Origin: Typha latifolia
Lineage: Eukaryota > Streptophyta > Magnoliopsida > Poales > Typhaceae
Reading direction: 5' to 3'
NCBI GenBank assembly: GCA_019914945.1
Contig: CM034105.1
Location: 11,284,001 to 11,348,000 of the forward strand
DNA: 64,000 bases
The position numbers and the translations under genes were made by a program. This document shows, in pieces, positions 46,001-59,073 of this stretch. The notes below the pieces were generated by a model. The model did no database searches, was not told the DNA's origin, and worked only from the letters and a program-made list of their open reading frames with translations. Each line of letters begins with the position of its first letter. Positions within the stretch are counted from its first letter, which is position 1.

Positions 46001-49000
46001 AAATGACTTCATTTATTTGAAGTCAAACAGTATTTTTTAGTCCTTCAGTTGAACTTGATTATCTGATGATGCAAAATAGTTGTTATAACACAAAACAATT
46101 AAATGGTTTACATGTTTTTTCTTTTTAAATGATTGAGCATGATCAGCATCAAGAAGCTCATAATGAACTGTAATATTCTGTTGTTGGTTGTACAAAATGC
46201 TAAAGATTTTTATATCTTGCTTTCTAGCTTTTGAGTTTGGTCGTTAGGACAGATTTAATTACAGCATGAAGCACTTTACTTTCTTACTTGTAGTGCATGG
46301 TTAAAAGAAACTGTCAGATTTTAGTTAACATGTATGTTTTGAGATTCAAACTACATTCAAACAATCGGTACTTTTACTAACATGCTTCAATCCATAAACA
46401 TAAACAAGGACAGCTAATTAACTTAATTAAGAATAGAAATTGATTAGACTTTACATTTGAATGTCCTAACACCCCTAGCATTTATTTAACACAAACAATT
46501 ACTTTCTTCTTCTTTGTTGAATAGCCCAAAAGATAGTGGCTGCCCTAGTAGAAGAAGAACAGAGTAGTTCATCATGAGATGGTAGCCATTGAAACATAAA
46601 TTAGGTCTTCATAAGTGTTATATTACGGACTATGAAATACCCCATTATTTGGTGACAGTATATCTTTGGCTTTATCTCTCCACTTTCAAATATCATTTAA
46701 CAAGCAATCTGTTAAATATTGCAGCAAACATATATATTCCAATGCAAACATCATCAGTTGTCTGCGTTATATTTTAAAGATATCTTTATGTTTCATCATC
46801 TTTCAGTAATAGGTCCTTCAAAGTTCAAATGCATATGGAAATTGGTTGGAGCATTCAATTGTTAAGAGTTGTGTTGTATTTGTTGTTATTTGCTAATGTT
46901 TTCTAATAATTAACATAGTGGAATATTGAAAATTCAGAAAATTTTATCTATGGAGATTGGAGGATCTTTTCTTAAGCATCCGATGAGTTGTATACATGTT
47001 AACATCAAGACCATTAGGATTTTCAATTGCTTGTTGTTAAAGAATTTCCTTAGTGGATGTGTAGAACATGTGTTAGTATATACAAATAAATGAATTATGT
47101 TACAGATATCAACTTATGTTACTTATTTGCTTTGGTTAGGTTCGTATACACAGGAGTTGACTTCTGCAAGAAACTCTGTGGAGTTTCTATCATCCGAAGG
47201 TGAGCGTTAGATCAGGTACTTTTAATTTCTCAGGTACTGATTGGAGCATTGATGTTAAACATTTGTGCAGTAAATTTTTGTAAGATCTAGTTTATAATCA
47301 TGATCATAGGTAGTTTCAAATGATTGGGTTTAAGATTCCTTCTTTCAATTAATCTTTGGAGTTGGATAGTTGGGGCAAAGGTAAGTGACAGTAGGGACCA
47401 GTTTGGGAGTGACCTATAGTACATGGTTCAATGGCTTGAGCCAAAGCTTTTCTGAAATAAAATGGGCAGAATCACCTCCTTTCCTCAATTTAAGAATACA
47501 GGGAGCTCATTGAATCACTTCTTAGGTTTAGTTGAGCGAGAAGGTGCTAGGAAAAGGCAATATGACAAATGAAATACCAAGACCTAAGAGATTTTTCTTT
47601 GCCTCTTTCTCTGAAATTCTGCGATGTTCTCTGTAGAATTCAAGATGCTGATATTTTTTTCTATGAAGTAAAGAAGATCTCTAGCTGGATTTGACTATAC
47701 AATTTGTAAATTAGTAACAGGACAAGTCTTTACTAGAGATGATTTATCATCAGCAAATGCTGGCAGTGAGACTGATCAAAGATGAGCTACAAATCAGTTG
47801 GTATCTAAAAACAATGGTTATCATAAAAGCTAACTGCTTCCTATGGACAGTTAGTCATTGCTTCAGTAGGGAACTGACAGTACCTAATCAGAACAACCAA
47901 CTTCAGTAAAATGCAGCATGGGATAAGTGCAGCAGATATTTAATGGGCTTTAAAATATTCTGACTGGTAATACATCCTAGTTAATGACTATGTGAGAAGT
48001 TATATGGAGCCTTTTTTAAAAAGATTCTATTTTTATTAATCATTATCAAATCAACTGATCAATTAATCATTTAGAAGACTAGGATAAAATTGATAATGAT
48101 GGAACTAGAGATGATTATGATGAAAATAATGATGGTGATGGTGATGGTGATAATGATGAGACTCAGTCTATAGGTAGCAAAACATCAAGAGAGGTGCGCT
48201 TACAGAATGATATAAGTTCATCATCATTACCATCATATCAATCACACCTACTAGAGCCACAACACTCATATTATACTTAATATCCACAATCTGCATATGC
48301 TTATCTGTATGAAAACTATGTAAAATGTTACAACAAGCAATACTATAAGTGGATGAGTTTTGAAGAATATCGACAGTATTTGGTGCAACATTCCCGTATT
48401 ATTTTTATGCTAGCAAATGATGTATTGTCATTTGACGTTCAACTAGATATTAGTTTTAATTACTGAACTATTATCAGCTAATATTATGTGTTAAATGTTA
48501 TTATATGTTCAATTATATTATGGAGTGTTCAATTATTAATATTAGTTTTAATGAATATATTCAATCATATTATGTATTGAATAATATTTATATTTAACTA
48601 TTGCTTTATCTTTAATAAAATAGGTCATTTATAAAAATAATCTAAAGATAAAACACTATAATGTAGGTTTTAATACATATATTTAAATCAAAAACCAAAA
48701 ATTGACATACCGAAGACCCAAAAATATCTCTAAATATCCTACAAATTTTATTATAAATGTGTAAGTTGACACATGTGGTCATGCCATACCGATGGTAGCA
48801 TCTACAACACGTGCCACGTCCTACTACTGACTACTTGTATCAAATCCATTCTTCCCATCTCATTAACAAGAACACATACTCATTTATTTTTTAAACTCGA
48901 AAGAATATTAAGATTCAATCTTAATCTAGAAGTGACCGATAGTGCCCTTCTTTGCTTGCAAGGGTGAAAGTATGGAGAATGCCCCTGCGTGCATGTTGTA

Positions 49001-50841
49001 AAGGAATAAAAATTGTAAAATTCTCATCCACCGTGAAGGAGACAACGGTAAACAGGTGAGTATTCAATTATAGTTTTACAATTGACTATGAACTAAAATG
49101 ATTTTTATGGGATGTTTATCAAGTTGCCTTGTTTCATCTAGCTTATATATCAGAAGCTGCCTAATGATATTTCTGAACGGCATGTTCTACTTCTAGACCC
49201 TGTGCTTGGTACAGGTTTGTCACATACATTCTTTATTAGCATATTTATTATATTCACATGCATATTTTAACATATTTTTACCATGATCAGATAGTGTATG
49301 AAATTAGAAAACTACTTAGATGGTGAGGCAATTTCAGGTCACTGCTATTTGTTAGGTCGCAGAATACGGCTTTTTTTTAATGATTTGATGCAAACTATTC
49401 CTGGCCTTGGATGAAAAAAGGTGTCACTAGTTTTCATTTTTAGCAGCTCTGTGTTGTTTCTCATGAAAATTCTAATATTTAGATCCCATTTTCTCTGTTT
49501 TACTGATGATACCTTCTAGAAAACTAATTTTTATACCTCAGTCCAGTACATGGTTGAATTTTCGGTCAAGATGGAACAGTCCCAGTTGATTTTTATTGAA
49601 AACTAATGCTAAAACTCATTGATGAAAGCCAAATCTTGCAAACTGTTCATTTTGACCCCTTTTTATCACTTTTGGCTGAAACCGATCTGTTTTGGTCTAA
49701 AATTTACATGTTTTCTAGGGGTCAAAAACCGAAACCAACTGAAAGCAAAACAAAAATTTGAACCATGGTACAGTACGTTGTCAATCGAATAGATTAGGTA
49801 AGCCCATGAATTTATTTCCGGAAGTAAGCTGACACCAGCTTTAGAGCACACAGGCTTGTCCTCTTATTAACCCGACACTTACTGTGTGCAGAGACCGCAC
49901 TTAAGGTTTTTTGTAATATTAATCATGGAATCTATTTGGAGTTTTGGCAATAAGGGCAAGGATTACTTTGGCATTGGCCTATCTCAGTAAGTTGGTTCAG
50001 TTACTTGAATGTGAGGTGTGGTATACCCCCCATTTTGATCTCCCTCCTTCTTTTCTCTGCATGGCCCTCTATGTTGTTATGTTGCTTATCTTGTGCAGAT
50101 GAGCCGCAACATAACTGAAGTCACTACAAAACCTTGATACAAGCACATCATTTAAAATGCTCCAATTTACAATTTATATTCCAGTAGGATAGAGGAATTG
50201 CATATCAATATCTCTGTCTAGTAAGTTGTTTTAGACAAATAATTGCCAATCATTTTCTCTAGTGCCTTAAATTATCTATAGATATGACGCATGCAATATG
50301 GACTGTATTGAACTTCTCTGTTTGCAAAATGTACTACAGGCAAACCTTCTTTCAACAAGGTAAAATGCTTAATATCCTTAATGAAGACAATTCAATAACT
50401 TGTTCTGTTCTAAACCTATGTGAATCTATATTCTTCTGGGGTTACTTATACATGTTTTCTCTCTAATTCGTAATTACTTGTCAACATCTTGCATACTCAC
50501 CAATGAAGATGTGTACTTTTGATTTCCTAGGTAACCTTAGCAAATCAAGCTATAGAACTTCTCATTCAAAGAGGAGTTCCCGAGAGTCGAATTATATTCT
50601 TAATCTTATCTCGGTGAGCGCTGGATTAGTTGGAAGGTGTTTATTTACGACTTTGCTATGGCTAAATACTTATTAGTTGATCCTTGCCTTGATTAGGCAC
50701 CTGAAGGGATTCATTGTGTCTGCAAGCGGTTTCCTTCCTTAAAGATTGTTACTTCAGAGATTGACGCTGCATTAAACAGGAGTTCAGAGTAATCCCTGGG
50801 CTGGGGTGAGTTTGGTGATCGCTACTGGCACTGACAACTGA
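43009..50841 (+). pseudogene. UKL: UKL, second copy, exons 5-14, frame broken
   Basis: Exons 5-14 of the UKL gene are present in order; exons 1-4 are absent because the copy starts in intron 4. Indels disrupt most exons. In exon 5 (43009-) GGCATTCAGTTTTCC lacks two bases and GTCGTATACAG has one extra. Exon 6 (44468-44549) starts ATGATATTAGCCTGCCCCCG instead of ATGCTGATATTAGGCTTGCTCG. Exon 7 (45134-45329) has GGCTCAGAAGCC for GGTTTGTGAAGCC, exon 8 has CGCTATTGTGGAT for CGCGACAGGGAT, and exon 14 ends GGGCTGGGGTGAG with an extra base. Mixed indels plus scrambled runs look like uncorrected sequencing error rather than decay by mutation. If the locus is single, this entry and 19130-30612 are the same gene. 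Confidence 0.8.
48005..48800 (+). mobile_element. Transposon in UKL intron 10, second version
   Basis: It corresponds to 27712-28610 but differs far more than the flanks do. A coding-like stretch at about 48110-48420 is more complete here: acidic DENNDGDGDGDNDE, then [31 protein letters not shown], with one in-frame TAA. This looks like the C-terminal part of a transposon protein that I cannot name. The GGTGCC hexamer run of the first version is missing, and the first 475 bp of context (27237-27711) are absent. Confidence 0.55.
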
Positions 50842-51895
50842 TGATTGACCCGCAGCTATCATTTAAGGATTGTATTTACTCATCGGGAATGAAACTCTGT
50901 GTCTAAATCTTGAGAGAGAAGACAAGTGATGAACTACCCCTTTGACAAAAGTCATCAATTTGTGCAAGTATCATTTCAGCAGATGTGTCATATCACAAAC
51001 TGCCAGGAACATATGGAAATTTGTTACATCTGTTGACAGAAGGTTGTTGAAATACACTGGTTGATGTATGGCTTCTCAGTTTATTGTGAATCATGAATTT
51101 TTTTGTTTCAATTTTTTCTGATTAAAAGAGAGTTATGAATATTGATTTGTATCTGTACCATTGTTCACAGCATAGGTTTTCTTATCTAGTGGAATGCTTT
51201 TCTTATCAAGTAGGCCTCTGGCAAATTTATGTATTTAAATAATCCAATACCCAAACTTATTCAAAAAGGTTTATTTGGGCACGTCAGATATCACATAGGT
51301 TCGAAGAAAATGCTAAATTTTATTAGTGATATGATAGCTAAATATTAAATTTATTAGCATTTTATTTGACATACTTTATTTGGCATATAAAATGCCTAAT
51401 GATGATTTTTTTTATGCTATTGCCTTAGCCTCCATTTACTCATGGGATAAGAATTGATCTTTTCCTAAAATAAATATTTTTATTACCGTATAGCAATTAA
51501 ACAACCACTTTGGCTAATATTGGTGTAGTAATTCTTTATTTCCTCCTCCTATTATACCCTAAATTAATATATTTAATAATAAATAAAAGAACCAATTTGT
51601 CCTTGAGAGCGCAACATCTAATAACCTATCCACTGAGAGGTATTTGGTCATTTCCTGGTATAAACATCATCAATTGTCAATATAATTTTATTATTCTCCG
51701 TTACTTACAATATCAATTTATATCACATTAATATAATTATTACTCCTAATACTATTATATAATTAAATAATAGAATAGCTTATGCCGGTATCAGCTCTCT
51801 TATTTTAGTATATACAAAAAATTAGAACAATTCTCCTAAAATTGGATCTTCTTTTTACAAGTGAACAGAGCTTTAGTTAAACTTTTATGTTATTG

Positions 51896-52647
51896 TGTTA
51901 CTAACTGGTTTAATTCGATCTGCAAACAGTTCTAACCCGATGAAGCACGTAACTTTGAAGAGATCTGCGAATAATTTAATCGATGGATTCTCCTGAATTT
52001 TGATATGTTGTTGCTCTTGGAGAAAGCTTTCCAAAGAACAAGATCACGGTGATTCTGGATGCGCTAGATCTCAAGATATCGACCAAAGAGTGGTCAAGAT
52101 CAATTAGATCCTAGCTATAGCCACCAATGGCTAAACAGATGCTAGGCTTAGTTCTGGTGGAATGGAGAGAAATTGATGTGGAAGAAGGTGGTTAGAAATT
52201 GGAAGAGGCCGACCAAAGACTTGGGCGATGGAAGAAAGGAGGAAGGAGAGGGCGCCAATGGCTAGAGACAAGTAGAGAAGAGATAAAGACCAAAACTAAT
52301 TCAATTATCTAAGATACTTTCTTTCAATTAAGGTTGACTCCACATATTTATAGAGGCTCATCCTAGGGACTCATCAACTAAAATAAACAACTCTAATAAA
52401 CCCTAATAAACCAACAAGTTAAAAATCCTAACAAACCAACAATTCTTAAGCACGTGCGTTGCACAATTTGTGTTTTTCTGTAGTTGCGAACGTGCAAACG
52501 CTTGAACGGCCCCGCTTGAAACGCAGGTCCATGGCGTTCAAACGCCCCGCAAAAGGCTTTATTCTATCAAGCAAATAAAACTAGATAAATTATCTCATCC
52601 CAATGAACCCAATGTCATGAGTAGATCCAATCCATCAAGTCGTATCA
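51896..52647 (-). mobile_element. Solo LTR, second copy
   Basis: This is the same insertion as 31675-32442, with TATTG on both sides (51891-51895, 52648-52652). Because the insertion and its target duplication are shared, the repeat unit was copied, or assembled twice, after the LTR inserted. It has several small indels relative to the first copy. Confidence 0.85.
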
Positions 52648-54140
52648 TATTGTAGAAAATGTTGATTTATTCACTGATTTAGTTTAAAATAAATTGCTGA
52701 TAACCATTTAGCATTTTTATTTTCCTCAGGCATACAAAGTGATAACTGACATATTTAAAATAGACTCATTAGGTAATAAATTTAGGATAAATCATTTGTA
52801 TAAGTAGTTTGTGTTAAAATACCCTACTTTGGTGGAAAAAAAAAGACTACAGTATAAACTAAATTTCCCATTTTAATGCATGCTCAGCCATCTAGATTTG
52901 CCTTTATGATTGCTGACTCTTTTTTTCTTGCATCTCATCTCAATATCAAATGCTGGCCTTTAAAATGAGAGCATAAAGCATTTTACAGCAGAGCCAATTC
53001 TGAGGATTGATTCTGATTCTATCTTTCATTATCTCATTCATAAAGAAAGCAAATTTAATCATCTATAACCCAATCTCATTTTGTAGTTCTTTTAAATTAT
53101 TTGGAATTAAATATAAATGGGCCCAGCCCACTTTCTCAGAAACAGAAAACGAAAGGGTCATTGTAACCAGTTTGATGTTATATCAAACAGTCACATTCAC
53201 TTTCACTTGTAGAAACAAGAAATGAAAAAGTATAAGCCTTCTCATATTAGTATAGCAACAAATAATTACTTATCTCAAAACTAGTTTATTAGAACATACT
53301 TTTCTCCACTCCTATTCTATCCAATTTTATATTATTAATTATTATTTTACTTTAAAAATATCAATTACTTTAATCAGCTATTATTTTAATCTCTTCTGCT
53401 TTCTCCTCTGCTCATCCAAACTATCATTTTAACTTTGTGAATTTCTTTTGAAATAAAATGTTGTCGCATTAATATAATTATTACACACCATACTAAGTTA
53501 CAAAAGCATTCAACCTATACCTGATATAATCTCTCTTATGCACCGATATGATCTCTTATGCAAGCATAACTATAGCGAAATAGAACTGACTTACAAATGA
53601 ATGCCTTGTTTAATTTGTCTCCGAATTCCTAACATTTTAATACTCTTATCAATTATAATTTATAATCGACAACTGAAACAGATTTCGTCAACAGAGACAA
53701 ATATATCGATTATTTGTTATTGTGAAAACACAAAGCTGTGGATTCCAAATTCTGGCTTGCAAGTATCAATAATGCTCTCATTTCATGGTAACATATAATC
53801 TGCAACTATACCTCATATCCAATTTCCAAAGGCCTTGAATGTTGTTTAAGAGAGCAGAGAACTAGAAGTTTTTAGTTCTCACAGTTCATAAGAAAGGGCA
53901 TAAACCTCTTTGTCAAGACAGCACTTGTTGAGAAGAGGACTAGAAGTTTTAGTTCTATTTTGTTCCTGAGAGGACATAGTCATTTTGTTAGACATTTATA
54001 TCAAAAACAAATATCTCTTTGATTGGATACTGAATTTCATAGATGCACATGGATGCATGACATCATCAGAGTGCTTCCTACCTTTACCTCCACCACCTTT
54101 ACTTTAGCATCTATAGCATTCTTTACCATGAAACCATCTA

Positions 54141-56952
54141 TTAAAGTGCAGCTGACATGAGAAAAGACCGTATGGCGTTGCAAGAGTTCAAGACAGAATC
54201 CAGGCACCGATGCTGCATCACAGAAGAAAATACCATCAAATATAAAGAATGAGAGGCCATTCAGGTAAAGAAAGACACTTATTTTTCTGAACTGAAATTA
54301 AGATCACATTTCAACATGAAAAAAAATTTGAAAGATACATGAAGAATTGCTTACCTCTGCCTTTTGGGGTAATAACATGAACAAGATCATCCACTGTAAC
54401 ATTATTTCTTCCTTTCTTCCTAGCATAAGCCCTGAGGAAATAACATTGTTCCAGAGAGTTGAGAATACAGATGAAATAATGTGATGGGTTAAAGTATTGG
54501 TACGCAAAATGGCATTTAAAGAGAGTAAATGTAGTATCGGGATGAAGAATTGGAAGATAGCAAAATATACTTTAGTCCAACAGATTGGATCCGTTCAGCA
54601 ACTAGATGCATCATATCAAATCTCCCATCAACTTACATCTTTGCATCAGGGGTACAAGTAGGCAATCACATATTGCTCTTGTGAATCAGCATCATCTACC
54701 TCCCACACTAAGAGCAAAAATCACTGCCACATGTTCTTCCGTTGTTACTAGGCTTGCTTCTCTTCCAACAAGTGCAAATGTTAACTGGTGAGTATATCAG
54801 TTATCCATGAAAACACTCATTTACCAACATGTCATGCCAAATCTTCATGTTTTCTTTTTATCCAAGTTCTATCTTCATTACTCCTCCAAAACATTCTAGG
54901 AAGCATTTGCCATGAGAACTCAAAGACAGCAATGCAGGAGAAGATGCATACTCTCAAAATGACACCTATTAGTTGGTGAGTCTTCCATGTGGAGATGCAC
55001 AGTTTGGGATGTTGATGGACATACTCAACCAAAAGCAGCTTGATAGTTTAGTGGGAAGTCAAGAGCACGTTAATTAGCCAAATATATTGTCAAGTTCATA
55101 GAGCAAAAACTAGATTATGTTCAAGAAAATGCTTCTATTGTTAATCTAAATGGGCCATTTATTGGTTACATGTTAAGATTTCATTTTTTCATGAAGATAT
55201 GATTAATTAACCCACGAAACAAGAGAGTAGATGCCAATGCCACTTGATGAAAAAACTCAAGGTTGCAAACATTTTTGCTCCTACAAGTCAGAGAAAAACC
55301 ATTTCCCTAAATGGGTTAGTTTTCTGCATCTTAAGCCTTCCCCAGACCAAAATGGCTACCTTGCAAAATGGAATCCTTTTATGTGAAGCATATACAAAGG
55401 TTTGTATTTAAGGTGGAAGAAGCTAAGTATCCAAACATAAATATTAAAAAAGAACTTGTGAGATCCAATGTCTCCCACGAGCTTGGTCTGGTAGCTTTCC
55501 AAGGATGGTAAATAATATGGTTTCCATCAATGCTGGTTGATCATTCTGCATTTGTGGCAGGACACTATGTTCATGTTGTATATGTATACCAATCAGTAAT
55601 TACTGAAGCAGATGAAAAGAGAGATGGATAGTAATCAGATGTAGAAATTCAAATATCTTACAATCATGAGACCAAAAACTCTATTTATTATTGGTAGTGC
55701 TGTTGTTCATGCAAGAACCTAGGAGATCACACAGTAATTTGTTTCTTCCTACCCAAATGGTATCACAAAGATGAACACTGTGTAGCCAAACAGACACCTT
55801 CAAATAGAAGGGTTCTTGCTGCTAATTATGAAGGTTCATCAAGTATATAATACCAACCAACTTAGAAGGTGCTACTATCTAAAGCTTCCATATGCAATTA
55901 TATAACTTCCTTTCTGAAGTCGAGCTCCCATTTCAATTTGAGTTGATCCATAGATTGGTTCATCAATGCAAATAGTAAATAAAGATTGGTTCATACAAAA
56001 TTTTCAGCTTCAGTTGATTTCAGTTTTGACAATTCCAGAAAAATGAAACATTAGCACTGCAATGGATCATTTTCAGCTGATAATGGAGTGAAGCAAAAGA
56101 TCAAATCAACAATTTTGCACGTTTTATGTCTCAAATGGCTTCTTCCTAGTTTTTAATGCTTTAGCAGGTACTAATGTCCTTCTCTCGGGAAAAAACTTTC
56201 AAACCATGTCTTAGATAATACTGAATTACTTATCAAATTGTTACACTGATAAGTCAACGATACCACCAACCAGTATTACAAGGACCATATAATAGATGAT
56301 CAATGATGGGGCTCATACCTGCAAAGGGTCTTTCATTTCATCTTCCAGCTGCATTCGCGAGTCTCTCCCCGAGGAGCTCCATCAATTTCTCCTTCTCCCC
56401 ACTCTCGATCAACTTCAAAACCAAAACCCAGTTCAGTAAACAGCTACAAAGAACACCAAAGGTAATTCAAGATCCTCCTTCCTCTTCTCCTCACATTCCC
56501 TTCGCACAAAACCCTATTTCGAGCAAACCCACTAGCTAAATCTCCTTGGTTTTCTACTGTCTTCCTTTTCTTCTCTTCCCATAGGCTATCTATGAAGATT
56601 CAATGAGAAGAGAGGAAGAACTCAAATTATCTGATGTTGGATGATTTCCTGAAGAGAAGGCTCTTTTCTCGGCTTCTTCGTCGGCATCAGAGTCGGCGGC
56701 CGATTGACGAAGCCCTCCTGGTTCAAATCCAAGATAACGAGAACAAGAATTAGAGGTAAAAGAACTCACAAATCTCCGAGCTAAACAAAGAAATTTAGAG
56801 AAAATTATACGAACATAAGTACGACCACAATTGGAGGAAGAAAAACACGAACATTGTAAAATTTCGTAGCAAAATTAGGGAGAAAAAGAAACCGGAATTG
56901 AGAACCAAAAACCAATAAAAAAGGAGAGAATGAAACAAAAATTTGCTCACAT
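54141..56952 (-). pseudogene. ENY2: ENY2, second copy, frame broken
   Basis: All five exons are present in order. The exon containing [13 protein letters not shown] (near 54354-54430) is unchanged. The last exon has GTATGGCG for GTATGCG and lost bases around TTCAAGACAGAATCCAGG. The second and third coding exons carry indels (CTGCAAAGGGTCTTTC; TTGACGAAGC). The split AT|G start, the donor at 56950 and the acceptor are conserved. The intact copy is 33952-36812. Confidence 0.8.
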
Positions 56953-59073
56953 CGCTGTGCTCTCCTTCAGCTCTTGTTGGATTTCCTCTGACTACGAGCT
57001 CGCTCTCGTTTTAATATTACGGAATTGCTGTCTCTTCCGCGTTAACGCCAACTCCATGGATTGGCAAAGGATCCGATAACCTGCAACTGATAGAAGAGGG
57101 TGTAATCGACCGAGCTTGGCTCCAAATTAATTTCGACCCAATTTTCGAGATTGAGTCTAAACGAGTCGATCAATAAATAAATTTAAATATATATAATTCA
57201 AGCCTAAATTGAGCCCAAATCAAGTTTGAATTAGGCTTGATTTGAATTGATACATGTTTTTGAGATTGAGTCTAAAATAGTCGATCAATAAATAAATTTA
57301 AATATATACAATTTAAGTTTAATTGAGCTCCAAATCAAGCTTGAATTAGGCTTGATTTGATCATCTGTATGTAAATGGACGGTGAGAAATGGAGAGGACC
57401 CTTGGGCTTTGTGTTCCAACTCCAAACAAACAAATTCCTAAATCTTGATCTAAAAGTTTATATTTAATTAAATTAACTGTATATTATATGATATAAATAT
57501 TAATTTATTAATTGAGTTTTATCGAGTCATCAAACTAAGCTCGAAATTAGATTCAAGCCTAGCTCAACTAATCAAACTTGAGTTGGCTCAACAATGACTC
57601 CGCTTAATCGAAAAACCCTTAATAATAATAATAATTATTATTATTATTACATAATTATATTATTTTTAAGCAGCCATATTCGAATGAATTTCTTATCTTC
57701 CAAAATGGTTAAATTTAAAAATATTTGTGAGAAATTAAATTGTAACAGACTGGATTAGTTTTTATAACGCTTATAAAATAATACCGATTATAGTTTATAT
57801 TAGAAAGATAAAAGCAAATGAATGAATAAAAATTGATTCCATTATTTAATAATGAATCATGTGTTATTAATGGATTATGTTATTTTTTAAGCTATTATTT
57901 TTTAATAAATGTTTAGTCTTAAAATAGTCAAATTTGAAGGTATTCACAAGAAATGAACATATAGAAAACTTAATAAGCTTTTCAATATATCCAAAATAAT
58001 ATCAATTAAAATTTATATGAGAAAAAAATATAATGAAAACATCTAAATAAATATACATTGTTTTATAAGTTATTATTTTTTAACAAATACTTAGCCACCA
58101 ATAAGATCAAATTTGAAAATGCTTATGTCAAAAAAAAAATTTGAGAGGATTGAATATTATTTTTAATATATCTAAAATAATATTGATCGAGTTTACACGA
58201 TAAAGATACGACAAAATACTGAACATATATATTTTTAAATATCATAATCCAACAAATGTATATCCATTTAATAACAACTTTAGGTATTATTTGAGTAACA
58301 AATTAAATTATATAAAAAATGTTAATTAGTAGATTTATAAGCCCTATATAATTCATGAAGATTAAAATTGAAAGTTTATTTAGATAGAATGTTGGTGAAA
58401 AAGAAAAAGAAAAAGAGGAATATTAATTTTTCTAGGTTTAAAAGATACTATTTTCTTTAAAAATATATTGTTACCTTTAGAAAAATACATTTGCAATAAA
58501 TTGAGAAACTAAATAAAGAAGGGAATTTGGTAGAAAATTGAGAAACTAAATAAATTTGCAATAGAAACATTAAATAGAAAATATACTGCTGTATCAAACT
58601 TATCTCTGTTTTAAATTAATCCCACTTTTCTTTAATAAAAAAATTATCTCGAGTTTATCATAAATCATAGTTTAGGAAGTCTAAATATAATTTAGCTATA
58701 ATAATATATTTGTTAAGAGGGAGAAGAAAATAAAACTATCTTGCAAAGAATGGAATTGGATAAAAGAAGCAAAAAATAGAGATGAATGGAGGAAAAAATT
58801 TCATCATATCCAACACAAATAGTTAGAACTAGAGTGGTGGTTCCTGTCCAATTTGTATGCCTAGGATATTTCACAGTTTATAATATAATGAAAAGGAAGG
58901 CCAATCTGCGAATATGTCAAATTGAGGAGGTCTTTACAATAAAGGTTAACATGCAGGTAGTAAGATGCAAAAAGGAAAACTCGAAATATCCAACTTTAAT
59001 ATAATCTCGATATACCTCCAGTGTCCACTGCTGGACTTCGAGCTCTGCTTATCTCCTCTCCGAGCACCGGAAA